Positions 35,826 to 44,079 of a DNA stretch of 64,000 bases are shown one piece after another (position 1 is the stretch's first letter; the number at the start of each line of letters is the position of its first letter). This stretch comes from Pseudomonas sp. QS1027 (GTDB lineage: Bacteria > Pseudomonadota > Gammaproteobacteria > Pseudomonadales > Pseudomonadaceae). Position numbers and translations under genes: made by a program. Where the stretch lies: contig NZ_PHSU01000033.1 in NCBI RefSeq assembly GCF_002814235.1, positions 1 to 64,000 on the forward strand, read 5' to 3'. The notes beneath the pieces are model-generated. The model saw only the letters and a program-made list of their open reading frames with translations, had not been told where the DNA came from and did no database searches.

Positions 35826-36974
35826 TTACACGGCCATGCCCATGGTCGACTGGCTGTCCGTGGTCGCGCTCGAGCGGCTCAGCAGGCCGGCATGGCGACT
35901 GTGCAGGGCGTGCACCTCCTGGGCAAGATTGTCCATGAGGGTCCGGCCCCGGGGCGTGAACGCCTCGCAGCTCTCAATCTCCGGCAGGGCCTTGATCAGG
36001 CCCCGCAGGATGTCGAGCATCCGCTCTTCGGCCCGTTGCATTTCCGAGGCCGGGCGCTGGCGCACGCGCTCCAGGTATTTGACCTGGGCGAGCGCGGCGA
36101 AGAACGCATGGACATAACCATGGAGGTCGCGCTGCAGGCCGGACCAGGGCAGGCTGAACAGGCGTTCCTCGGCGCGCCGCTCATCAATGATCGGGCAGAC
36201 CTCGACCAGGCTGTACAGCAGTTGGTGGGTGGTTTCATGGACCAGGGATTCTTCGATTTCAAGAATCGAGTGGTCCTTGGCCGAAAGCAGGATAACGCCG
36301 GTGTAGCGCGCCGCCGAACAACTGCGGAAGGCCCCGTCGGGCAGGTAGCAGATCAGCTTGACCAGGTGCCGGAACTGCTCGTAGCAGGCCGGCCAGGTAT
36401 TGGCGATGCGCGACAGGGCGACGCTGACCACGTCGCGGAAGAAATGCAGGGAGTAACCACTGCGCTCCAGGTGCTTGCGGGTGCTTTCGTCTTCGGGGAA
36501 CTCATAGCTGGGCGGTGTCGCGGCGGCGATCAGGGGATCGACGTTGAAGCGCCGGATCGGTGGATGGTTCGAATACTTGTGATCGACCGCCGTCTGGGTG
36601 ATGCGTTGCAGCACCGCCGGCAACTCCAGGAGCATGTCCTGCAGGGCCGCGGTGTCGTCCGCCTGTTCGGTCAGTACCGCGTTGGCATGTTGAAACGCCA
36701 GGGCCATCCAGATCTGGAACACCGGGTCGTTGATGATCAGGCGACGCTGGGCGACCGGCAGCAGGATCAGGTGCACCGCACTGGAGAAAAACGGATTGAG
36801 CCTGGGGCTGCCCTCGAAACGCTGGAAACATTCGGCATAGAGTGCGGCGAAGGTGCTGTAGCGCTGTTGGCTGAGCCGATCGAGCAAACGGTGAAAACGG
36901 TCCGGGGTGGCATCGGGTAAAAAAGTGTTGTACTGGAAAAGTTCGTCGAGCTGGGATTGCAGTTGGGTGGTCAT
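35826..36974 (-). CDS. HExxH-motif putative peptide-modifying enzyme (RiPP maturase)
   Basis: A 382-residue protein, mostly alpha-helical by appearance. It has EESLVHETTHQLLYSL with HETTH at residues 246-250, followed by FSLPWSGLQRDLHGYVHAFF with His285 and His289. The pattern HExxH, then a PW element, then LHxxxHA matches what I know as the 'HEXXH motif-containing putative peptide modification protein' family (TIGR04267 type). Some HExxH enzymes of this kind are reported as 2-oxoglutarate/Fe-dependent hydroxylases of ribosomal peptides. The start has GAGGA about 7 bases upstream. Its nearest upstream gene on the same strand is a small leader-like ORF (37180-37437), giving a two-gene cassette. 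No transporter or protease is adjacent. Substrate and product are unknown. Confidence 0.72.
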   Translation of the reverse strand: MTTQLQSQLDELFQYNTFLPDATPDRFHRLLDRLSQQRYSTFAALYAECFQRFEGSPRLNPFFSSAVHLILLPVAQRRLIINDPVFQIWMALAFQHANAVLTEQADDTAALQDMLLELPAVLQRITQTAVDHKYSNHPPIRRFNVDPLIAAATPPSYEFPEDESTRKHLERSGYSLHFFRDVVSVALSRIANTWPACYEQFRHLVKLICYLPDGAFRSCSAARYTGVILLSAKDHSILEIEESLVHETTHQLLYSLVEVCPIIDERRAEERLFSLPWSGLQRDLHGYVHAFFAALAQVKYLERVRQRPASEMQRAEERMLDILRGLIKALPEIESCEAFTPRGRTLMDNLAQEVHALHSRHAGLLSRSSATTDSQSTMGMAV

Positions 36975-37143
36975 GTCGGTGTCCTCGGGATATAACTCGA
37001 TGAATGACGAGCGCGCAATAACCCTCCTTCAAGAAAGAGAGATGTCAGGGTTTTAAGTGTTGGCCGTGTTCGGATAACGGCGAGAATCAATGGCTGTTCG
37101 TGGGGTGCTTGTTCAATCGAGTGTCACAAGAACTTCATGATAC

Positions 37144-37164
37144 TCACCCGGGTGATATAACTCG
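37144..37164. promoter_or_regulatory. 12-bp palindrome and direct-repeat element between cassette genes
   Basis: TCACCCGGGTGA (37144-37155) is a perfect palindrome just past the precursor stop. It overlaps GATATAACTCG (37154-37164), an 11-bp sequence repeated exactly at 36989-36999, just upstream of the HExxH start. On the minus strand the repeat reads CGAGTTATATC and may include a -10-like TTATAT. This could be an internal promoter or processing point that sets the precursor-to-enzyme ratio. The rest of 36975-37179 shows no gene. Confidence 0.35.
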
Positions 37165-37179
37165 GACGCTGGCGCGGGC

Positions 37180-37437
37180 CTAATCCGTTCGAACCTGTTG
37201 CTGGTCGAAGGTGGCACGCCCCGCGAGAGGGCTGCGCAGGGCTTTCGAGGCCGCTGCCAGTTGGGCGAGGTCCAGGCCCTTGAGCGCCACCACCTCGTCG
37301 ATCCGCAGGGTCAGGTCCAGGTCTTTGCCGGCGTTGGTTGGGTTCATATGCAACTGCGCGGCGAATGATTCGTCACTTATTGCTCGATTCAAAATGACGG
37401 CGAGACGTTCCTGATGCTGGGTATTGGAATGGGGCAT
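37180..37437 (-). CDS. Putative RiPP precursor peptide with leader-like N-terminus
   Basis: An 85-residue ORF. The ATG at 37437 has CGGAGA 7 bases upstream; the ORF is open further but without a start signal. Residues 10-67 look like an amphipathic helical leader. ILNRAISDESFAAQLHMNP follows the pattern of nitrile-hydratase-like and related leaders (xDExFxxxLxxxP), and DEVVALKGLDLAQLAAASKAL follows. The C-terminal 18 residues after LRSP (LAGRATFDQQQVRTD at the very end) are polar and rich in Gln, Asp, Arg and Thr, and would be the core. It is encoded just upstream of the HExxH enzyme on the same strand. No Cys is present, so lanthipeptide or sactipeptide chemistry is excluded. Its role as a precursor is inference from pattern and neighbour. 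Confidence 0.6.
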   Translation of the reverse strand: MPHSNTQHQERLAVILNRAISDESFAAQLHMNPTNAGKDLDLTLRIDEVVALKGLDLAQLAAASKALRSPLAGRATFDQQQVRTD

Positions 37438-37514
37438 GGCGGTCTCCGGATAACGGTTGAAACCTTTATAGAGAAGCAGGTCGGGGGGCTGTTTCAATGG
37501 GGGAAGCCCGAGTG

Positions 37515-37542
37515 AATATAGCAAGATGATTTCATTTTTCAA
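37515..37542 (-). promoter_or_regulatory. Sigma70-like promoter for the RiPP cassette
   Basis: On the minus strand TTGAAA (37542-37537), a 16-bp spacer and TATATT (37520-37515) form a near-consensus promoter. It would give a leader of about 70 bases before the precursor start. The surrounding 37438-37781 (344 bp) is AT-rich compared with the rest of the window and otherwise holds only the lexA2 promoter region. Confidence 0.6.
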
Positions 37543-37753
37543 TATGCAATTATTGAATTTCTGAAAGTTTGAATGGGGTGGATTTTGAAAAAAGTTAGTT
37601 GTTGCTGTAGGGCAGGTTTTCAATGTTTCATGGGTGAGATAGTGCTGTAGTTTTATTCGTACATAAAGAGTGAATACCTATTCTGTCGACCGGGCATGGC
37701 CATTGGCTTTCACGAGACGGTGGTGCGCAGGCCTGTATCTCGACTGGCGGCTC

Positions 37754-37790
37754 TTGTCAGGTAAATCCCACAGGAGTACAAATGTACTCC
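37754..37790 (+). promoter_or_regulatory. LexA2-type SOS operator and promoter of the mutasome operon
   Basis: GGAGTACAAATGTACTCC (37773-37790) has perfect 8-bp arms around AA. The inner AGTAC-N4-GTACT resembles the motif described for LexA2 of P. putida, not the CTGT-N8-ACAG box. TTGTCA (37754-37759) and TACAAA (37777-37782), 17 bp apart, could be the promoter. The operator overlaps the ribosome-binding site and start codon of lexA2, so bound LexA2 would block its own transcription. Confidence 0.72.
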
Positions 37791-38402
37791 ATGACGACTT
37801 TAAGCCCCCGCCGTTCCGCCATCCTGACCTTTATCCGCGAGCGCATCGTGCGTAACGGCCAGCCCCCGAGCCTTGCCGAGATCGCCGAGGCCTTTGGTTT
37901 CGCCTCCCGCAGCGTGGCGCGCAAGCACGTGGTGGCTTTGGCCGAGGGCGGTTTTATCGAGGTCAACGCCCATCAGGCGCGGGGCATCCGCCTGCTCGAC
38001 CAGGCACCCCGGGCGGCGTTGCTGGATATCCCGCTGCTGGGCCGGGTGGCGGCGGGCCGGCCGATCGATGTCGATGCCCAGGAGCATCGCCGCTTGCTGC
38101 TCGACCCCGCGCTGTTTTCCCGCGCCCCGGATTACCTGCTGCAGGTGCAGGGCGATTCGATGATCGGCGATGGCATTCTCGACGGTGACCTGGTGGCGGT
38201 ACGCCGCACGGGCGAGGTGCGCAACGGCCAGATCGTCGTGGCCCGGCTGGAGGGCGAGGTCACCATCAAGCGCTTCGAGCGGACGGCCACGGGCATCCGC
38301 CTGTTGCCGCGCAACCCGGCCTATGAACCTATCGTTGTCGATCCCGAGCATCAGGAGCTGTCCATCGAAGGCGTGTTCTGCGGTCTGGTACGGCCGGCAT
38401 GA
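37782..38402 (+). CDS. lexA2: Second LexA repressor (LexA2) of the imuABC operon
   Basis: A 206-residue LexA-type repressor. The N-terminal winged helix (about 5-70) is RRSAILTFIRERI followed by PSLAEIAEAFGFASRSVARKHV. The autocleavage site is Ala91-Gly92 (RVAAGRP). The latent protease has Ser126 (QGDSM) and Lys163 (VTIKRF), so DNA-damage-induced RecA-stimulated self-cleavage should work. The start could be the ATG at 37782 (AGGAG 5 bases upstream) or at 37791, immediately after the operator. It is followed by imuA with an ATGA overlap. LexA2 in Pseudomonas usually controls only this mutasome operon. Confidence 0.92.
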   Translation: MYSMTTLSPRRSAILTFIRERIVRNGQPPSLAEIAEAFGFASRSVARKHVVALAEGGFIEVNAHQARGIRLLDQAPRAALLDIPLLGRVAAGRPIDVDAQEHRRLLLDPALFSRAPDYLLQVQGDSMIGDGILDGDLVAVRRTGEVRNGQIVVARLEGEVTIKRFERTATGIRLLPRNPAYEPIVVDPEHQELSIEGVFCGLVRPA

Positions 38403-39019
38403 GGGGCGCGGTGGTGGCCCTGGACACGCTGCTCGACGAGCGGCGGGTGTGGAAAGGCCGGGCGGCCGAGCCGCAGTCCGATCGCCAGCCCAGCGGCCAC
38501 GCGACCCTCGACGCGGCCTTGCCCGGCGGTGGCTGGCCGCCGGCAGCGCTGACGGAAATCCTTATCGCCGGGGAAGGTGTCGGTGAATTGCAACTGGTCT
38601 GGCCGACCCTGGCACGGTTATCGGCGCGGGGTGAGCGGATCGTCCTGGTGGCGCCGCCCCACGTGCCCTATCCCCAGGCGTGGTTGAGCGCGGGGGTGGA
38701 CCTGCGACAGTTGTCGGTGATCCAGGCGGCACCGCGCGATGCCTTGTGGGCGGCTGAACAGTGCCTGCGTTCCGGCAGTTGCGGCGCGGTCCTGTGCTGG
38801 CCGCAACAGGCCGATGACCGGGCCTTGCGGCGTTTGCAGGTGGCGGCGGAAACCGGCCAGACCCTGGCCTTCGCCTATCGCTCGCTGGAAGAGGCGATCA
38901 ACCCGTCGCCGGCGGCCCTGCGGATTGCCGTCGAGGGCCGGCCCGCACAGTTGCGGGTGCTCAAGTGCCGGGGCGGGTTGGCCCATTCGACACCGATTGC
39001 CTTCAGCACCGGGCATTGA
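38399..39019 (+). CDS. imuA: SOS mutasome accessory protein ImuA
   Basis: A 206-residue RecA-like protein lacking full ATPase motifs. ATLDAALPGGGWPPAALTEIL (about residues 35-55) is the ImuA/SulA-like opening seen in the lexA2-imuA-imuB-dnaE2 cassette. ImuA assists ImuB and DnaE2 in error-prone translesion synthesis. The ATGA overlap with lexA2 and the 7-bp gap to imuB indicate one transcript. Confidence 0.9.
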   Translation: MRGAVVALDTLLDERRVWKGRAAEPQSDRQPSGHATLDAALPGGGWPPAALTEILIAGEGVGELQLVWPTLARLSARGERIVLVAPPHVPYPQAWLSAGVDLRQLSVIQAAPRDALWAAEQCLRSGSCGAVLCWPQQADDRALRRLQVAAETGQTLAFAYRSLEEAINPSPAALRIAVEGRPAQLRVLKCRGGLAHSTPIAFSTGH

Positions 39020-39026
39020 GGCGGGT

Positions 39027-40445
39027 ATGCGGTGGGTCTGTATTGTTTTTCCGCAATTGGCCCTGGACGGGGTATTGCGGCGAACCCCTGAACCGGAAGC
39101 GCCGCTGGCGCTGCTGACAGGCTCGCCGCAACGCCGGGTGGTGCAGGCGGTGAATGCGTCGGCGCGGGCCTTGGGCCTGCGTCCCGGGCAATCGCTGACC
39201 GCCGCCCATGCCTTGACCAAGGCCTTCGCCAGCGCCGAATACGATCCCGCCGAAATCGAACAGTGGCAGCAGTTGCTTGCCGCCTGGGCCTATCGCTTCA
39301 GCTCCCAGGTCAGCCTGCGGTATCCGCGGGCCTTGTTGTTCGAGATCGAATCCAGCCTGGGCCTGTTCGGACCCTGGCCGCAATTGGAAGCGCGCTTGCG
39401 CGCAGAGCTGACCGGTCTGGGCTTTCGTCATCGGATAGTCGTCGCACCCAATCCGGCGGCGGCCCGGGTCCTGGCCAATGCCTACGACGGCCTGGCCCTG
39501 GCGGACAACGGAGCCTTGCGCCAGGCCCTGGGGCAGATGCCGATCGACCGGGTCGGGCTGGAAAAAGAGGCGGCCACGGCCTTGTCGCGCATGGGCCTGC
39601 GGACCCTGGAGCAAGTGCTGGCCTTGCCCCGGCATAGCCTGGCGCGGCGCTTCGAGGCGTCATTGCTCAAGCACCTCGATACCTTGCTCGGCGAGCGGCC
39701 GCTGGCCCTGGCGTTCTACCTGCCGCCGGATCGCTTCGCGGCGCGGATCGAACTGAATTTCGACGTGACCTCGAACCAGGCCTTGCTGTTTCCCTTGCGC
39801 CGCCTGACCGGGGACTTGTCGGCGTTTCTCTGTGGGCGTGACAGCGGTGTGCAGAGCTTTGAACTGATCCTGGAGCATGCCGGGTTCGCGGACACACGGA
39901 TCAAGGTCGGCCTGCTGAGTGCCGAGCGTGATCCTTCGATGCTCTTCGAACTGGCCCGTGGGCGGCTGGAGCAGGTCCAGGTCGAGTCGGCGGTACGTGG
40001 TTTTCGCCTGGAGGCCGAGGACCTGCCGGCCTTTGTCCCGCAGCACCGCGAACTCTTCGACGAGCGTCCACAGCAATCCTTGCCCTGGGAGCAACTGCGC
40101 GAACGCCTGCGTGCCCGATTGGGCGATGACGCGGTGCAGGGCCTGCGTTTCCAGGCCGATCACCGCCCCGAATGCGCCTGGCAGCCGTTGCCGGCGAGCA
40201 CCGCCGAGCCACTGGCTGCCGCGGGACCATTGCGCCCCGGTTGGTTGCTAAAGGCGCCATTGCCATTGCCCGAGCAGGCGGCGCGGGTCCTGCTGGGACC
40301 GGAGCGGATCGAGTCGGGCTGGTGGGACGGCGCGGATGTGCGCCGCGATTATTACCTGATCGAGACCCGTACCGGTCGCCACGCCTGGGCCTATCGCACG
40401 GTGGGGGAAAGCGGCCCCTTGCTGTTGCAGGGCTGGTTCGCATGA
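39027..40445 (+). CDS. imuB: Y-family DNA polymerase-like mutasome protein ImuB
   Basis: A 472-residue Y-family polymerase homologue. It begins MRWVCIVFPQLALD, with GAGG 5 bases upstream of the ATG at 39027. In this family the catalytic acidic residues are generally missing, and here FPQLALD and FEIESSLGLFG stand where active polymerases have their DxD and DE motifs. It acts as a scaffold linking DnaE2 and the beta clamp. The longer ORF beginning at 38739 overlaps imuA in another frame and is not real. Confidence 0.92.
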   Translation: MRWVCIVFPQLALDGVLRRTPEPEAPLALLTGSPQRRVVQAVNASARALGLRPGQSLTAAHALTKAFASAEYDPAEIEQWQQLLAAWAYRFSSQVSLRYPRALLFEIESSLGLFGPWPQLEARLRAELTGLGFRHRIVVAPNPAAARVLANAYDGLALADNGALRQALGQMPIDRVGLEKEAATALSRMGLRTLEQVLALPRHSLARRFEASLLKHLDTLLGERPLALAFYLPPDRFAARIELNFDVTSNQALLFPLRRLTGDLSAFLCGRDSGVQSFELILEHAGFADTRIKVGLLSAERDPSMLFELARGRLEQVQVESAVRGFRLEAEDLPAFVPQHRELFDERPQQSLPWEQLRERLRARLGDDAVQGLRFQADHRPECAWQPLPASTAEPLAAAGPLRPGWLLKAPLPLPEQAARVLLGPERIESGWWDGADVRRDYYLIETRTGRHAWAYRTVGESGPLLLQGWFA

Positions 40446-43400
40446 GTGGCGAATACGCCGAGCTGCATTGCCTGTCGAACTTCAGTTTCCAGCGCGGGGC
40501 TTCCAGCGCCCATGAACTGTTCGAGCGGGCCAAGGAGCAGGGCTATCAAGCCCTGGCGATTACCGATGAATGCACCCTGGCGGGGATTGTCCGGGCCTGG
40601 CAAGCCGCTCAGGACAGCGGCCTGCCGCTGATCATCGGCAGTGAAATGCGGATCGAGAATGGGCCTCGGGTAGTCTTGCTGGTGGAAGACCTGCTGGGTT
40701 ACCAGGCTCTTTGCCGATTGATCACCCAGGCCCGGCGTCGTGCGGAAAAAGGCTGCTATCAGCTACTGCGGGCGGACTTCGAGCAGGAGCTGCCGGGGTT
40801 GCTGGCGTTGTGGCTGCCTGAACAGAGCATTAGCGAAGCCGATGGCCGCTGGTTGCGCGAGTGTTTTCCCGAACGGCTATGGCTGGCGGTGGAGTTGCAT
40901 TGCGGCCAGGACGATAAGAGACGTTTGGCGCGCTTGCTGGCCCTGGCCGGCGCACTGGAGATTCCCGCTGTAGCCAGCGGCGATGTGCATATGCATGTGC
41001 GGGCCCGTCGTGCCCTGCAAGACACCATGACCGCCATACGCCTGCACACCCGGGTGGCCGATGCCGGGCAGCAACTGCATGCCAATGGCGAGCGGCATCT
41101 GCGCAGTCTTGAGGCCTTGCGCGGGATTTATCCGGCGGCCTTGCTCAGCGAGACCCAGGTCATTGCCCGGCGTTGTACCTTCGATCTCGGCCAACTGCGC
41201 TACCAGTATCCCCGTGAGCTGGTGCCGCAAGGGCAGACCCCGACGTCCTGGCTGCGGCATCTGACGGAGGAGGGGATTCATCGACGCTGGCCGGAAGGGA
41301 TCAGCTCCCGGGCTCGGGACCTGATCGAAAACGAACTGAAGCTGATCGCCGAGCTGGAGTACGACAGTTATTTCCTGACGGTGCAGGATATCGTCGACTT
41401 CGCCCGCAGGCAGGGCATTCTCTGCCAGGGGCGTGGTTCGGCGGCAAACTCGGTGGTCTGTTATGCCCTGGGGGTCACCGAGTTGAACCCGGATCGCACC
41501 AACATGCTGTTCGAGCGCTTCCTCTCCCGCGAGCGCAACGAGCCACCGGATATCGATGTCGACTTCGAACACGATCGCCGCGAAGAGGTGCTGCAATACG
41601 TATTCCGGCGTTATGGCCGGAACCGGGCGGCGTTGACGGCGGTGGTCAGCACCTATCACGGTGCGGGGGCGGTGCGGGATGTGGCCAAGGCGCTGGGCCT
41701 GCCGCCGGATCAGATCAATGCCCTGGCCGATGCCTGCGGTCACTGGAGCGATGAGCCGCCGGCGGCGGAACGCCTGCGCGAAAGCGGCTTCGATCCCGAC
41801 AGCCCGGTGCTGCGCCGGGTACTCGGCCTGACCCGGCAACTGATCGGTTTTCCCCGGCACCTGTCCCAGCATCCGGGTGGTTTCGTGATTTCCGAGCAAC
41901 CGCTGGAGACCCTGGTCCCGGTGGAAAACGCCGCTATGGCCGAACGGACGATTATCCAGTGGGACAAGGACGACCTGGACAAGGTCGGGTTGCTCAAGGT
42001 CGATGTCCTGGCCCTGGGCATGCTCAGCGCGCTGCGTCGCTGTTTCGACCTGGTGCAGCAGTATCGCGGCGGCCCGCGCTGGACCCTGGCGAGCCTGCCG
42101 CCGGACGATAAGCCGACCTACGACATGATCGGCCGGGCCGACACCATCGGCGTGTTCCAGATCGAGTCGCGGGCGCAGATGTCGATGCTGCCACGGCTCA
42201 AGCCGAAGAATTTCTACGACCTGGTGATCGAAGTGGCGATTGTCCGGCCGGGGCCGATCCAGGGCGGCATGGTGCACCCGTACCTGCGGCGGCGAAACAA
42301 GGAGGAGCTTGCGACCTACCCGTCGCCGGAGCTGGAAGAGGTCCTGAAACGCACCCTGGGGGTGCCGCTGTTTCAGGAACAGGTCATGCAGATCGCGGTG
42401 GTGGCGGCGGACTACACCCCGGGGGAGGCCGATCAGTTGCGCCGTTCCATGGCCGCCTGGAAACGCCATGGCGGGCTTGAACCGCACCGCCTGCGACTGG
42501 CCGAGGGCATGGCGAAGAACGGCTATGCGCCGGAGTTCGCCGCGCAGATCTTCGAGCAGATCAAGGGCTTTGGCAGCTACGGGTTTCCCGAATCCCATGC
42601 CGCCAGCTTTGCCTTGCTGACCTACGCCAGTTGCTGGCTGAAGTGCCATGAACCGGCGGCGTTCGCCTGTGCGCTGATCAACAGCTGGCCGATGGGCTTC
42701 TACAGCCCGGACCAGATCCTTCAGGATGCCCGGCGTCACCACCTGCAGATTCGCCCGGTGGATGTGCGGGCCAGTGATTGGGAATGCAGCCTGGAGCCGA
42801 CCGATGGCCCGCAGCCGGCGCTGCGCCTGGGCTTGCGGATGGTTCGTGGGTTTCGCGAGGAGGATGCGCGGCGGATCGAAGCGGCCCGTGGGGTTGGAGC
42901 TTTCGAGGATATCGCCGACCTCGGCGAGCGGGCACAACTGGATACCCGGGCCCAGGAACTGCTGGCCGATGCCGGTGCCTTGCAGGGCCTGGCGGGTGAC
43001 CGTTATCAGGCGCGTTGGGAGGTGGCCGGGGTCGAGGCGCAGCTTGGGCTGTTTGCCGGGTTGTCGAGGCAAGCCGAAACCCCGGTGGCCTTGCCGTGCC
43101 CGAGTGTCGGCGAGGACCTGCAAGCGGATTACGCCAGTCTCGGCACGACCCTGGGGCCGCATCCGTTGGCGTTGTTGCGCGGGCAATTGAAAGGGATGCG
43201 CTGTCGCAGTTCTCGGGAACTGCTGGAGGTCGAACATGGGCGGTCGGTGAGCATTGTCGGTCTGGTCACCGGGCGCCAGCGACCAGGCACGGCCAGCGGG
43301 GTGACCTTTGTCACCCTTGAGGACGAGTTCGGCAACGTCAATGTGGTGGTCTGGCGCGACCTGGCCGAACGGCAGCGGCAAGTGCTGGTGGGCGCGCAGT

Positions 43401-43522
43401 TGCTGAAAGTCGATGGGCGCCTGGAAACCGAGGGCGACGTACGGCATGTGATTGCCGGACGCTTGAGCGACCTGGGTTCGATGCTCGCGGATATCACCGT
43501 GCGCAGCCGGGATTTTCGCTGA
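40442..43522 (+). CDS. dnaE2: Error-prone DNA polymerase III alpha subunit DnaE2 (ImuC)
   Basis: A 1026-residue C-family polymerase, shorter than replicative DnaE (about 1160-1170), as usual for DnaE2. The PHP domain opens at YAELHCLSNFSFQRGASSAHE. The palm contains the acidic PDIDVDFEHDRR near residue 370, and the IVRPGPIQGGMVHPY segment follows. The C-terminal OB region has SIVGLVTGRQRPGTASGV. It carries out mutagenic translesion synthesis with ImuA and ImuB. The start is the ATG at 40442, overlapping the imuB stop (ATGA). It ends the operon; a REP pair follows. Confidence 0.95.
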   Translation: MSGEYAELHCLSNFSFQRGASSAHELFERAKEQGYQALAITDECTLAGIVRAWQAAQDSGLPLIIGSEMRIENGPRVVLLVEDLLGYQALCRLITQARRRAEKGCYQLLRADFEQELPGLLALWLPEQSISEADGRWLRECFPERLWLAVELHCGQDDKRRLARLLALAGALEIPAVASGDVHMHVRARRALQDTMTAIRLHTRVADAGQQLHANGERHLRSLEALRGIYPAALLSETQVIARRCTFDLGQLRYQYPRELVPQGQTPTSWLRHLTEEGIHRRWPEGISSRARDLIENELKLIAELEYDSYFLTVQDIVDFARRQGILCQGRGSAANSVVCYALGVTELNPDRTNMLFERFLSRERNEPPDIDVDFEHDRREEVLQYVFRRYGRNRAALTAVVSTYHGAGAVRDVAKALGLPPDQINALADACGHWSDEPPAAERLRESGFDPDSPVLRRVLGLTRQLIGFPRHLSQHPGGFVISEQPLETLVPVENAAMAERTIIQWDKDDLDKVGLLKVDVLALGMLSALRRCFDLVQQYRGGPRWTLASLPPDDKPTYDMIGRADTIGVFQIESRAQMSMLPRLKPKNFYDLVIEVAIVRPGPIQGGMVHPYLRRRNKEELATYPSPELEEVLKRTLGVPLFQEQVMQIAVVAADYTPGEADQLRRSMAAWKRHGGLEPHRLRLAEGMAKNGYAPEFAAQIFEQIKGFGSYGFPESHAASFALLTYASCWLKCHEPAAFACALINSWPMGFYSPDQILQDARRHHLQIRPVDVRASDWECSLEPTDGPQPALRLGLRMVRGFREEDARRIEAARGVGAFEDIADLGERAQLDTRAQELLADAGALQGLAGDRYQARWEVAGVEAQLGLFAGLSRQAETPVALPCPSVGEDLQADYASLGTTLGPHPLALLRGQLKGMRCRSSRELLEVEHGRSVSIVGLVTGRQRPGTASGVTFVTLEDEFGNVNVVVWRDLAERQRQVLVGAQLLKVDGRLETEGDVRHVIAGRLSDLGSMLADITVRSRDFR

Positions 43523-43547
43523 GGTCTGGATGTGGGGCGCCTGTGCT

Positions 43548-43652
43548 GGCCTCTTCGCGGGCAAGCTCCGCTCCCACAATGTCCGCGTCGAGCCTGAAAC
43601 CTGTGCCCGGCGCAAATCTAATGTGGGAGCGGAGCTTGCCCGCGAAGAGGCC
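43548..43652. repeat. REP pair, 31-bp perfect arms
   Basis: A 31-bp arm at 43548-43578 (GGCCTCTTCGCGGGCAAGCT...) is the exact reverse complement of 43622-43652, separated by 43 bp. The core TGTGGGAGCGGAGCTTGCCC is a typical Pseudomonas REP sequence. It lies between the convergent dnaE2 and lipoprotein genes and fills most of the 173-bp gap. Confidence 0.9.
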
Positions 43653-43695
43653 CTCAAGACCAGCCGATATCTACAAGTAAGCCCGGCTCTCGGTG

Positions 43696-43920
43696 TCAAT
43701 CCTTCGGCTTGACCGTCGCCACATCGGACGCCTTGACCCGCACCTCTTTGCCGGAAATATCCTTGAACTCATAGAAACCATCGGCGGAGTGGGTTTGGGG
43801 TTTGTCCCTGGTGATGTACTCGGTGCCGTTCTGCAAGGTCACCACGGTGGGCGTCGAGCAGCCCGCCAAGCTCAGGAACGCTGCTGCCATCAATGGCAAG
43901 GTCAGGATTTTCAGATACAT
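43696..43920 (-). CDS. YgdI/YgdR-family small lipoprotein
   Basis: A 74-residue lipoprotein. The signal peptide ends in the lipobox LAGC with Cys21. The mature part, TVVTLQNGTEYITRDKPQTHSADGFYEFKDISG, fits the YgdI/YgdR SH3-like family (DUF903). It is likely anchored in the outer membrane; function unknown. It is transcribed divergently from the GST gene. Confidence 0.87.
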   Translation of the reverse strand: MYLKILTLPLMAAAFLSLAGCSTPTVVTLQNGTEYITRDKPQTHSADGFYEFKDISGKEVRVKASDVATVKPKD

Positions 43921-44079
43921 GACATCCTCTCTGTTTCAGTGGTTAACGGTTCATCGCGCAGAAAAATCTCATGCCCGGCGCTACAGGCACGGCCATCGGC
44001 TGTGCCTATAATCAGCGCCCGGACGGGTGGAAGGTCCTGACCCGTTGCCGCATTCCCTATCGCTTGCTGGAAGCTTTTC

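Noticed and set aside
36502..37032. Leftward ORF starting MKEGYC over the start of the HExxH gene
   Set aside because: It needs a TTG start and is an out-of-frame shadow of the HExxH enzyme, although AAGGAGG lies at its beginning.
37118..37132. Possible sixth TetR-type dyad (minus strand ATTGAACAAG)
   Set aside because: Only the left half matches site B; the right half does not, so it is a half-site by chance.
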